From assembly GCA_003255065.1 (NCBI GenBank), contig QAOA01007971.1, positions 134,370-198,369 on the forward strand: DNA of 64,000 nucleotides. The letters run 5' to 3'. Numbering within the stretch: the first letter of the stretch is position 1; every line of letters begins with the position of its first letter. Both the position numbers and the translations under genes were made by a program. Below the pieces are notes generated by a model, which saw only the letters and a program-made list of their open reading frames with translations, ran no database searches and was not told where the DNA came from. Below, one piece after another: positions 54,256-64,000 of this stretch. The stretch is from Cercis canadensis (Eukaryota; Streptophyta; Magnoliopsida; Fabales; Fabaceae).

Positions 54256-54942
54256 CTGATTTATGAAGAAGTGGTTTGCAGCAGCTGAAAGGTTTTCCAT
54301 GGCATGGATCCCAGAGGGAAACATAGTTAGCTTTGGACAGTCAATTATTCTTGCTTCTAACAAGGATGGAAATTTTAATGTCCCCAGATAGAAAGTTGAG
54401 AGGTTTGTTAGCTTTTCAAGCAAGATAGATTCCAAATGAGTCTCATCCATTTTTCTTCCTCTTTCTGTTAGGAAAATTTCTTCCAAGACATCACACTCAG
54501 AAATCTCCAACCGCTTTAGCTTATTAAGACAACTGGAGGGCAAAAGCAGGCGTTGGAGACCATGGCAGTTCTTTACTTGTAGAATTTGTAAGTATTCAAA
54601 GATTCTTGCTCCTCCGGATTCAATCTTTATTATGTGCTGCAGTTTGGGCAGACAAGAAAGTAGCAGAGTACTTGGCGTTGGGAACATGGAAGAGTCAAAA
54701 TCAAATTCCTCATTAAGTTGAAATACTTCAGTGAGCGAATCGCAATTATTTACGGAGAGTTTCTCCAAATTTTGCAACATTGGTAACGTATTGGAAGCAA
54801 TGACATATTTCAATTTACCCAAGGTATTCATTTCTACTTCTTTCAGTTCAGAGAAGGATCCTGGAGAAATGAAGCCCTGGCATATCTCATCAAACTGGTG
54901 TAGACTTACAAGCTTCAATTTCTTCATTTTTGGGTATGTAAC
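54256..54942 (-). CDS. LRR exon R, copy B2, full length
   Basis: 687 bases (229 codons), phase 0 at both ends, 11 codons longer than copy A. The extra residues are in SSCLNKLKRLEISEC and in GIHAMENLSAAANHFF. Acceptor 'tgtag', donor atcag|gttcg. All R-type LRRs are present (LEKLSVNNCDSLTEVF, LQILQVKNCHGLQRLL, ARIIDCPKLTMF). The frame is open. A poly-A run with one N (54215) lies just downstream in the intron. Confidence 0.78.
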
Positions 54943-55266
54943 CTACAAAAGAAAAAAAAAATAATCAAAAAAAAAAATAAAGAACCATGACTTTAGGCAG
55001 CTATCATGCTACAGAGTAATGCTAAATCTATGTTAGTGATGCGCACAAAGCAGATAATACATCATATATATCCCTATCTAAGATCTCCATTACTAGAAGA
55101 GGCCAATGCAGCTCAATTTAATTATGACTTGTACACCACTTAATCGAAATCTTTTAAAAGAAAACATTGTTAGAAATCAGGATTGCTGATTCATAATATA
55201 CATTTGAAATTTTATTTTCCATTAGATAAAAAAGCTAGAATTTTCAGCTAGAGATATTGGGAATAC

Positions 55267-55500
55267 CTCATTAAGTTGAAATACTTCAGTGAGCGAATCG
55301 CAATTATTTACAGAGAGTTTCTCCAAATTTTGCAACATTGGTAACGTATTGGAAGCAATGACATATTTCAATTTACCCAAGGTATTCACTTCTACTTCTT
55401 TCAGTTCAGAGAAGGATCCCGGAAAAATGGAGCCTTGCCATATCTCATCAAACTGGTCTAGACTTACAAGCTTCAATTTTTTCATTTTCGGGTATGCAAC
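55267..55500 (-). CDS. LRR exon R, copy B1, shortened with a new donor
   Basis: 234 bases (78 codons) from the normal acceptor to CTTAATGAG, where it is fused to intron DNA. The fusion by chance creates gag|gtattc, a usable donor in phase 0. If spliced there, it adds about three LRRs (LKEVEVNTLGKLKYVI, LEKLSVNNCDSLTEVF) without breaking the frame. If not, reading stops at 55222. Confidence 0.5.
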
Positions 55501-56114
55501 CTACACAGACACACAAACACACAATATATATATTAAGAACCATGACTTTAGGCAGCTATCATGCTACAGATTACAGAGTAATGCTAAATCTCAAGTTAGT
55601 GATGGGCGCAAAGCAGATAATAAATCATATATATCCCCGCCTAAGATCTCTATTACTAGAAGAGGCCAATGCAACTCAATTTAATTATGACTTGTACACC
55701 ACTTAATAGAAATCTTTTAAAAGAAAACATTGTTAGAAATCAGGATTGTTGATTCATAATATACATTTGAAATTTTATTTTCCATTAGATAAAAAAGCTA
55801 GAATTTTCAGCTTGAGATATTGGGAATAGAAAATCATGCATAGAGCTTTAATCTTATGGAGATCATTATGACATAAACCTTAAATTTTAAGTCTTAATCA
55901 AACCATTAGATTTTATAAAATTACACAAACTTCCATTCTTATTTTTTAAAAATAACACAAATCTCTCTTATTTCAACTTTCAGCTTAAGAAAATCCCCTT
56001 TCTTTTCAAAAAATAAAGACCCCCCTTATTTTGAACTCTAACATAACATAAATTTTCCCTTTAGGTTCTGGTAGAAGAGACTTTTCTGTAATTTACTAAG
56101 CATGATGGAAGGGT

Positions 56115-56565
56115 TACGTAGTGCCGCCAGATCTCAAAGGAGATCTCTATGCAAATATATGCACCAATAACTGGAATTTATAGACTGATTTTTTATTTTT
56201 TTTTTCACATAGGTTAAACAAGTAACTTAGATTTGATTGTTTCTGATAGCCAAGAGCATGGCATCAGGAATTTGACTCCTTCCCCTACTCCCTTTGCCTT
56301 CTTTCATAGGACATTGTGCATATGTCTACTCAAAAGTTAANTATGTAGTGCCGCCAGATCTCAAAGGAGATCTCTATGCAAATATATGCACCAATAACTG
56401 GAATTTATAGACTGATTTTTTTTTTTTTTTCACATAGATTAAACAAGTAACTTAGATTTGATTGTTTCTGATAGCCAAGAGCATGGCATCAGGGATTTGA
56501 CTCCTTCCCCTACTCCCTTTGCCTTCTTTCATAGGACATTGTGCATATGTCTACTCAAAAGTTAA
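56115..56565. repeat. Flush ~225-base direct duplication across an N
   Basis: 56115-56340 and 56342-56565 are nearly the same and meet at the unknown base 56341. As at 2286 this looks like two unmerged contig ends rather than biology. It lies in the Q-R intron of copy B. Confidence 0.8.
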
Positions 56566-56580
56566 GAAAAACAAACATAC

Positions 56581-57312
56581 CGTTACTCTGCCAAGCGTTT
56601 CTTTGGATTTCTCATCAGCTACTGTTGGTGATTCAGCACTTAAAAATCTGCTACTGAATGAATCCATTCTGGGACAATCTTCTATTGTTAAACTTTGCAA
56701 AGATGGAAATCGAAAAATATAATTTCCTTTGTGGAGCCTCCTAAAGTTTTGGAGGTGTACAAGTTCAAGATTTTGTAATCTGGGAAGCACAATTTCTCTC
56801 ACACCTGTCTTTTCCTCTGAATGCAAGGCAACAACTTCTTCCACTGTGGGACAAGAGTGTATTTTTAGAACCTTCAGTTTCCAAAGCTGCTGGGCCAGAG
56901 AAGTCGAGCATATACTTCTCAAAAAGCCACAGTTAACAATTTCCATCTCTACTAGATTAATAAGGCCAAGAACACCGGTTGGATCCTTGTTCCATATGCA
57001 ACTCAACTTAGGTAGATCCCTCAATTTGATGGTCTTTAGCATGATGAAATACTTGCCAATTCCGTTTTCATCAGCAACAAGTTCTTGCAAATTGAATACT
57101 TGCATCAGTAATTCACACTGCTTTACCTCAAGGTGTTGAAGCTTATAGAACGTAGGAAGTAACTCGGACAGATATTCAGTCAACCTTCCATCACAATTGC
57201 TTGCAGACAGCTTCGTAGTTTTGCTGAGAAACGAAGATTGAAGCTGCGTTTCTAGGGATCTTAACTTTTCTGAGCTTTTGAAATCCAAGACTGTTTCAGT
57301 CGCTGCTAAATC
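56581..57312 (-). CDS. LRR exon Q, copy B1
   Basis: 732 bases (244 codons), phase 0 at both ends, acceptor cttacag, donor aacg|gtatgt. Very close to copy A (LQHLEVKQCELLMQVF, LKTIKLRDLPKLSCIW, LKVLKIHSCPTVEEVV, LQSLTIEDCPRMDSF). The frame is open. Confidence 0.8.
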
Positions 57313-57502
57313 CTGTAAGGTATTGCCATTGCTGTAAATTAAGGTACAATAGGGAACAAAACTTTTTATGGGGCTTAATTCATATCTAAGAAACCAACAA
57401 TATTACAAAACTATCTCTTTATATTTAAATTAAAATATTAGAAAAATAGTATTGAAGTAATGCAGCTACCAAATATTTCGCACTGAGTACTGGTAAAAAA
57501 TT

Positions 57503-57843
57503 TATCAATATCAAATGGACCAAGCTGAAATTGGGCCAGGCCGAATAAAACTGAGTTTTATTCAAGCTTAAAAAATGAGGCAGGGTCCATGCCTGTTTTT
57601 ATTATTTTATTATTTTTTGAATTAAATATTATTTTTAAAATTAAAATAATTAAAAACAAAAAGATTGAAAGAAAAATAAATAAAATTAAAATTGAGCCGG
57701 CTTGTTTGATAATCAGCCATGCCTGAATTGTGTCGGGCCTAAAAAAGTCCAATTTTAATTGGGCCTAAAAATTCAAGGCCTAAACATAATTTTATAGCTA
57801 AGTTTAATTATTATACAGGTCGGATTTAAAATTGACAATGCTA
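57503..57843. mobile_element. hAT-type MITE, copy B1 (decayed)
   Basis: Same position in the P-Q intron as 17295-17607, with TTGACAATGCTA at the right and a mutated left end. Flanks AAAAAATT and AAAAATTT are the remains of the 8-base duplication. It was therefore inserted before copies A and B1 separated. Confidence 0.75.
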
Positions 57844-58128
57844 AAAAATTTCCTTGACTATTAAGTAATAATGTTCATAAGTCAAGTTCCCATTGAGTAT
57901 TGAGATGTAGCATTGCAGTAACAGAATGTAATCTTTCTCCCCTCTTCTTTGTGTTTGACAATATAAGAGATTTTATGACGACTAATTAAATACTATAATG
58001 AACTCTAATATAATTGTTTTTTTAATCATTAGATAAATAAAGTTAGACTCTCTAGCAAGGGATATGGGGATAGAGATTCTAACCTACGACCTCAACATCT
58101 TTGGGAGATCCATAAACCAATTGTGTTA

Positions 58129-58395
58129 GAGTAAAACTCATTTTTCGTCCTTTGAAAAATGACATTGGTGACAATTTAGTCCTTTAATCATTTTTAGTGA
58201 CAATTTAGTCCTTGAATGTTAATTCGTCCGCCAGTTTAGTCTCTCGGCCTACCCAGAGCTCAGCGATAGGAAATCAGTAGAAGACTAAACTGGCGGACGA
58301 AATTAATATTCAAAGACTAAATTGTCACTAAAAATGATTGAAGGACTAAATTGTCACCAATGCCATCTTTCAATGACGAAAAATGAGTTTTACTC
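58129..58395. mobile_element. Foldback Mutator-type MITE with perfect 10-base duplication
   Basis: 267 bases, almost a complete palindrome: GAGTAAAACTCATTTTTCGT at the left and its reverse complement at the right. Flanked by AATTGTGTTA on both sides (58119-58128, 58396-58405). It is inserted in a SINE whose intact, MITE-free paralog is at about 17875-17890 in copy A. The ends resemble those of the large element at 22705-27586. Confidence 0.92.
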
Positions 58396-59288
58396 AATTG
58401 TGTTATATGTACTTTTGTCTAACATAACTGTTTAATGAATCTTGTTATAAATATGAATATTGTTGTGCAGTAAGTAACTATTTTATAAGTAAATAACACA
58501 AATTTCCCTTGCAAAGTTTAACGACATTCCACAAACCTTCCTTAAACAGTTTGTCTTAATAAATGGAAGAGTAATATTGTGCATTCAAAGTTCTATTTTG
58601 TACCATACAGTTTATGGAATATAGTTTACATAGTTGGTAAAGTATCATTACTCTTGCTTTTATAAAGAATTATACTTACATACATATAATTAAGAACTAA
58701 TTCAATCCAAAAGCTTAAGTTGTTAGGTAATAACTCATAAATGACTTTATATAGGGTGACATAAACACAACTCTTTTCTACAATGTACTAATTCCAAAAA
58801 CTACAATGTATGGTAGAATATAAGTTTAGCTAGTCTTACTTAAACCTTTTATCCAACTCAAATTTTGACACACAAGACACCTTCAAAATGCAGTGGAGGA
58901 TAGTTTGTGCATATGTCATTATGTTAAAAATAAATGTAATTTTAATTTTTAGAAGTTCTTTAGTGTTCATATGAGTGTTACTTAAAGATATAAATATGCC
59001 AATTTTAAGAGTCTTAAGAATTTTAGTTTTTTATGTTAGTGCTCCATGTTGTAAGGATCTGAAATAATTATAAAAATAAGTTAGTGAATTTAAAATTTTC
59101 TATTTAATAGTATGAATAAAACTATTGAATCCTGTATTATTTGGAATTAGGATTTAGATCGAGTATTCTCTCCTAAATATTAAAGGTACTTGTAAAAAAG
59201 AAGATTTGAATAGAAGTGAGTGCCTCTCCTCTAATACATTACTCTTTTATTAATTGAGAACTAGAAATTAAACATAGAATGTACTTAC

Positions 59289-59792
59289 TGGCAAACGGAA
59301 AAGATATTCGATGCTGCCTGGGGGGACGCCTTCGTTGTGCCACGGACACTCTTCCACTTCCACTTCTATGTTAGAGTTATCTAAAATTCCCAAAGCAAAA
59401 GGCTCAATTTTGGGACATTTCACCACTCGCACCATTTCCAAGGACGGCCATTTAACATGATGGCCATTGGAGCAGAAACTATACAGTTGAGGCAGATTTT
59501 CAAAAGTTAAGTTATTCACTTTCCTGAGTACAATCTCATTTGTGGCATCTGCAGTAGCTGTTGTTGATTCTCCCACCAAAATTTCTTTAATTGACTTACA
59601 TCCAATTATACTTAGCTCTTGGAGATGAAAAAGACCTTCTGCTACAGGAAACGAAAATAAGTATTTGAAGTTGTCACATCCAAGCAGTTCTAATGATTTC
59701 AGCATTTGAAGGCTAATGCTGGGATCCTTGCATATATTAGTCAAGTAATCCAACCCATGTAAATTCAGCTTCTCCAAGTTGGGGAGTACAAC
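59289..59792 (-). CDS. LRR exon P, copy B1
   Basis: 504 bases (168 codons), phase 0 at both ends, acceptor 'gaatgtag', donor 'gcca|gtaagt'. LRRs as in copy A (LKSLELLGCDNFKYLF, LQELSIIGCKSIKEIL, VRVVKCPKIEPF) with a shorter Glu/Val stretch. The frame is open. About 95 bases upstream the sequence jumps to a Q-flanking sequence, marking a recombination joint near 59888. Confidence 0.78.
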
Positions 59793-60146
59793 CTACATTC
59801 AAATTAAAGTACAAGGACATTATCTATAAGACAAAAAGTACTAGGGCATTAGAACGTAATTCTTCAAGTTCAGCCTTGGCAGATTACCGCCAGATCTCAA
59901 AGGAGATCTCTATGCAAAATATATGCACCAATAACTGGAAATTATAAACTGATTTTTTTTTTTCTTTTTTTTCACATAGGTTCAACAAGTGACTTAAATT
60001 TGATTGTTTCTAATAGCCTACTTATGAATCAAGAGTATGGCATCAGGGATTTGACCCCTCCCCCTACTCCCTTTGCCTTCTTTCCTAGGAGATTGTGCGT
60101 ATTTCTACCCAAAAAACAATTTTTTTTTTTAAAAAATCAAACATAC

Positions 60147-60986
60147 CGTTACTCCGCCAAGCATTTCTTTGGATTTCTCATCAGTTACTGTTGGTGATTC
60201 AGCACTTAAAAATCTGCCACTGAATGAATCCATTCTGGGACAATCTTCTATTGTTAAACTTTGCAAAGATGGAAATTGAAAAATATAATTTCCTTTGTGG
60301 AACCTCATCAAGTTTAGGAGGTGTACAAGTTCAAGATTTTGTAATCTGGGAAGCACAATTTCTCTCGCACCTGTCTTTTCCTCTGAATGCAAGGCAACAA
60401 CTTCTTCCACCGTGGGACAAGAGTGTATCTTTAGAACCTTCAGTTTCCAAAGCTGCTGGGCCAGAGAAGTCGAGCATATCCTTCTCAAAAGGCCACAGTT
60501 AACAATTTCCATCTGTTCTAGATTATTAAGGTCAAGAACACCAGTTGGATCCTTGCTCCATATGCAACTCAACTTAGGTAGATCCCTCAACTTGATGGTC
60601 TTTAGCCGGGTTAAATACTTTCCATTTCCATTTTCATCAGCGACAAGTTCTTGCATGGATCCTTGTTCCATATGCAACTCAACTTAGGTAGATCCCTCAA
60701 CTTGATGGTCTTTAGCCAGGTTAAATACTTTCCATTTCCATTTTCATCAGCGACAAGTTCTTGCAAATTGAATACTTGCATCAGTAATTCACACTGCTTT
60801 ACTTCAAGGTGTTGAAGCTTATAGAACATAGGAAGTAACTCGGACAGAAATTCAGTCAACCTTCCATCACAATTGCTTGCAGACAGCTTCATAGTTTTGC
60901 TGAGAAACGAACACCTATCTGTTTCTAGGGATCTTAACCCTTCTGAGTTTTTGATATCCAAGACTAGTTCAGTTGCTGCAAAATCC
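60147..60986 (-). pseudogene. LRR exon Q, copy B2, frameshifted by a 110-base tandem duplication
   Basis: Splice sites and most LRRs are present, but about 60547-60656 is repeated at 60657-60766. The 110-base unit is not a multiple of three, so translation breaks after LSCIWNKDP. The exon is 840 bases where the family has about 730. Skipping it would keep the frame because both junctions are phase 0. A collapsed or misassembled repeat is a possible alternative. Confidence 0.75.
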
Positions 60987-61818
60987 TGTAAGATATTGCC
61001 ATTGCTGTAAATTATGCTACAATAAAGAAGAAATTTTTTTATGGGGCTTAATTCACATCTAAGAAACAAACAATATTACAAAACTTATCTCTTTATTTTA
61101 AGTTAAAATATTATAAAAATGGCATTGAAGTAATGCAGCTACAAATTACATGGCACTGAGTAGTCAAGTGGTAAAAAATTCCCTGACTATTAAGTAATAA
61201 TGTTCATAAGATATACAGAAGATTTGGTTTTCAATTATTAATCAAGTTGCCCCACTGAGTATTGAGCTGTAGCATTGCAATAGCAGAATGGAATCTTTCT
61301 CCCCACTTCTGAGTTTGACAATATAAGAGATCCAATGAGGACTTAATACTATAATAATTTAAGTTACATAATTTTACATTTACCACTTTAATATAACTTT
61401 TTTTTATATAACGTTTTTTTTAACCATTAGATAAATAGAGTTATACTATTATATAATTTTACATTTTGAATTTTGTAGAACTCCTTTAGTATTCATACGA
61501 GTTGGTTACTAGAAGATACATATAAGTTATGTTAGTTTTAAGAGTTTAAGAGTTTTGTTATTTATATTAGTGTTCCTTGATTTAAGGATCTAAAATAATA
61601 ATAAAAATGAGTCAGTGAATTTAAAAGTTTTTATGTAATAGTATAATTAAGACTACCCAACCCGATAATGTATTATTTATGATTGAGATTGAGTATTCTC
61701 CTCCAAATATAGAAGACATTTATAACAGAAAGATGTGAATGCAAGTGAGTGCCTCTCCCTCTAGCACATTACTCTTTTATTAATTGAGAACTAGAAATTA
61801 GACATAGACTGTACTTAC

Positions 61819-62334
61819 TGGCAAATGGAAAAGATATTCAATGCTGCTTGTGGGGTCGGCTTCGTCCTGCCACGGACACTCTTCCACTTCCACTTCCACT
61901 TCCACTTCTAAGTTAGACTTATCTAAAGTTCCCAAAGAAAGTGGTTGAATTTTGGGACATTTCACCACTCGCACCTTTTGCAAGGATGGCCACTTGACAT
62001 GATGACCATTGGAGCAGAAACTATACAGTTCAGGCAGATTTTCAAAAGTTAAATTGTTCACTTTCCCGAGTACAATCTCATTTGTAGCATCAGCAGTAGC
62101 TGCTCCTGATTCTATCACCAAGATTTCTTTAATCGACTTACATCCAATTATTCTTAGCTCTTGGAGATGCAAAAGACCTTTGGTTACAGGAAACGAAAAT
62201 AAGTATTTGAAGTTGTCACATCCAAGCAGTTCTAATGATTTCAGCATTTGAAGGCTAATGCAGGGATCCTTGCATATATTAGTCAAGTGATCCAACCCAT
62301 GTAAATTCAGCTTCTCCAAGTTGGGGAGTACAAC
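61819..62334 (-). CDS. LRR exon P, copy B2
   Basis: 516 bases (172 codons), phase 0 at both ends, acceptor 'gaatgcag', donor 'gcca|gtaagt'. LRRs LKSLELLGCDNFKYLF, LQELRIIGCKSIKEIL and VRVVKCPKIQPL, followed by the longest Glu/Val stretch of the three P exons (EVEVEVEVEE). The frame is open. Confidence 0.8.
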
Positions 62335-62446
62335 CTGCATTCAAATTAAAGAGGACATTATCTACGAGACAAAAAATACCAGGGCAATAGAACGTAATTC
62401 TTCAAGTTCAGCCTTGACAGATTACCTAATAGATACACTCCAGTAC

Positions 62447-62551
62447 ACTTTTTTTTGTTTTTTTGGTTACATGACAACAAGGAGGTTCAAACCTTTGACC
62501 TCCTGCATATTATATAAACCCCTCACCACTAAATCAAACTTAGTGGCTTAA
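62447..62551 (-). mobile_element. tRNA-derived SINE with target duplication
   Basis: On the minus strand: A-box-like TAGTGGTGAGGGG, B-box-like GGTTTGAACCTCC about 35 bases on, then an A-rich tail. Flanks ATACACTCCAGTAC (62433-62446) and ATACCCTCCATTAC (62552-62565) agree at 12 of 14 positions. The paralogous intron in copy A near 19380 has a single, uninterrupted copy of this target. This proves insertion after the split. Confidence 0.8.
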
Positions 62552-62569
62552 ATACCCTCCATTACTAAT

Positions 62570-63839
62570 TTACAGTTTTTCCTTTTTTGGCTGAAAACTA
62601 ACTGTACAATTCTTCAAGCATTATTGTTGAGGCAACATATAGAGTAAACAATGATGTTAACTTCGGACAGTCAGATATTGTCATATCTATAATGTTGCAA
62701 AATGATGATGATTGCCTCAAAATATATTATGATGAGCAAAGTTGTTGTGAGTTTGAGATCTGTAGACCCTACAAAACCATAAATTCTTATGTCAAACTAA
62801 AATGTCTCTTGTAATGTGTATTTATTTGGTATTATTTTTAAAAGTTAAAGCATTTTTCATTTTTATATGGAGTTGTGAAGTTTATTTCTAGAGGTTACTT
62901 TCTTATTAATTACTTGTACTAAATATATTTAAAACTTTCTATCTAAATAATGAAAATCAATGCAATTCACAAAACTTAGAGAATCTTTTTCATTTCAATT
63001 ATAAGAATCAAATAAACAGCGATTATATAGGAAATGTTATGATTAATCCAACACACAACAAACTTTAAAGGAAGTGCACACACTTTAAAATAATAAAGAA
63101 ATATAAAGGTAGTATATCATAATACATCAAGGCAAAAGACCTGTATATTGCATCTCTGTTGGACCAAAAAAGCCAATAGTTTTTTAGGGTAAAGCTTCAT
63201 TAATTCACAATAGAGTTAGAAAACAAAACAACATGGACGATTGTTGGAGGAGATTTCACCCAACATTCTTTTCAGTAGGAACAGGCTGGCGAAAATGTAT
63301 GTAATTCTAAAATTGCTGTGTTCATTTTGCATTTAGGATCATATTTGTTTTGAATATGTTAAACATATTTCATACTAATTTTTCAGGTAGTAGAAAATTT
63401 TGTTAAACTTTAAAAACTAAAATAGAAGTTGTACAGAAGTAGGATAAACTAGTGGCAGTGGAAATTATTTTGATATAATTGTATGACAAACAACGACAAG
63501 TGGGAAAAAAATACTAGTGCAAGTATTTATGACTAATTAGACATGTAAATAGACAAGTGTTGGGTGAAAATATTTTATTTGGAGAAAGGGACTACAAATT
63601 TTAGGAAACAAAAATAAATAAATAAATTAGTTAAAAAAGAAATGTAAATTGATAATTGGGATGGCGAATAGCCTTACTTAAGTTAGATATATGAACCTTT
63701 GAAAACACCGATACTATTGCATTCAGTACTAATCTAGAGGAGATTAAATATGACTTCTTAAACAACCCAATTGGTGTTGTAAGGAAACAATAAATAGTAA
63801 GATTTTATATTTTAATAAAAAGAAAGAAAAGAACGGTAC
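62570..63839. other. Intron upstream of LRR exon P, copy B2
   Basis: AT-rich. Its left part matches 19390-20340 of copy A; homology ends near 63130, and the rest is specific to copy B. No exon was found. Confidence 0.5.
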
Positions 63840-64000
63840 CTCTGTGATTATGTGGTCCTGTTGCATCGCGTCATAAGGAACCAAGAAATCACATATAGAT
63901 GCGATGCTCAGCTCAGAACATTCAAATGACTTCAGAGATGGGCATGTTGCATAAAAGTTGTTAGGGCAAATGCTGATGATCTTTGGCAGATTATTCAGAT
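63840..64000 (-). CDS. Upstream LRR exon of copy B, partial at window edge
   Basis: The minus strand is open for 53 codons from the edge to a cagag|gtaccg donor in phase 0. It reads LNNLPKIISICPNNFYATCP and SLKSFECSELSIASICDFLV, ending DHIITE. The L..L..(I/F) spacing is LRR-like, and a phase-0 end fits exon P at 62334. It shows that copy B continues to the right and is probably the 3' part of a full NB-LRR gene. No such exon is found in copy A. Confidence 0.65.

Noticed and set aside
62447..62551. tRNA gene
   Set aside because: A- and B-box-like sequences are present, but no acceptor stem or cloverleaf can be formed; the A-rich tail and target duplication show a SINE.

Overview
This is nuclear DNA of a flowering plant, most likely a eudicot. 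It is AT-rich, with intron-split genes, GT/AG splice sites and a high load of plant transposons: Ty3/gypsy chromovirus, Ty3/gypsy Tat, Ty1/copia, CACTA, Mutator-like, hAT, MITEs and tRNA-derived SINEs. I cannot name the species. All splice sites were read by eye; no transcript or database evidence was available.

The core is a minus-strand cluster of leucine-rich-repeat (LRR) exons of the RPS2/At4g27190 type of NB-LRR disease-resistance protein. Four exon types, called P, Q, R and S here, recur. Copy A (13.3-19.3 kb) has one of each, in transcription order P-Q-R-S. Copy B (51.1-62.3 kb, continuing past the right edge) has P-Q-P-Q-R-R-R-R-S, several of them damaged. P, Q and R are phase 0 at both ends, so they can be duplicated or lost without breaking the frame. 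S leaves in phase 1. No NB-ARC domain lies inside the window.

Downstream of S in both copies, on the same strand, lies a series of phase-1 exons. They encode an acidic, low-complexity tail and, in copy A, end in a helical domain resembling the C-terminal part of plant MATH-coiled-coil/PEARLI-4-like proteins. S ends with a single G and the first tail exon starts with AC, which together make a GAC codon. I therefore propose that LRR and tail belong to one gene, an NLR or LRR protein with an integrated C-terminal domain. Two further tail copies without LRRs lie at 29.2-31.1 kb and 36.3-37.2 kb.

Layout: 1-0.64 kb, last three exons of an unidentified plus-strand gene; 1.43-3.05 kb, CACTA element; 4.5-7.1 kb, tail copy 1; 7.34-12.57 kb, chromovirus sitting in the presumed S-to-tail intron; 13.3-22.6 kb, LRR copy A and a possible new 5' end with promoter; 22.7-27.6 kb, Mutator-like element with long inverted repeats and a captured GRF-zinc-finger-like fragment; 28.4-31.1 kb, tail copy 2, cut by a copia element (31.08-34.6 kb); 35.4 kb, a 203-base gap; 35.6-37.7 kb, tail copy 3 with two MITEs; 37.8-40.6 kb, retroelement remnants and a pseudogene; 40.6-48.7 kb, truncated Tat element with dual RNase H, a tandem repeat and an antisense ORF; 49.0-50.1 kb, tail copy 4; 51-64 kb, LRR copy B.

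Transposon insertions with matching empty sites in paralogous introns give a relative history of the duplications. Single-N joins at 2286 and 56341 are flanked by flush direct duplications and look like unmerged contig ends, so exon and repeat counts near them need care.
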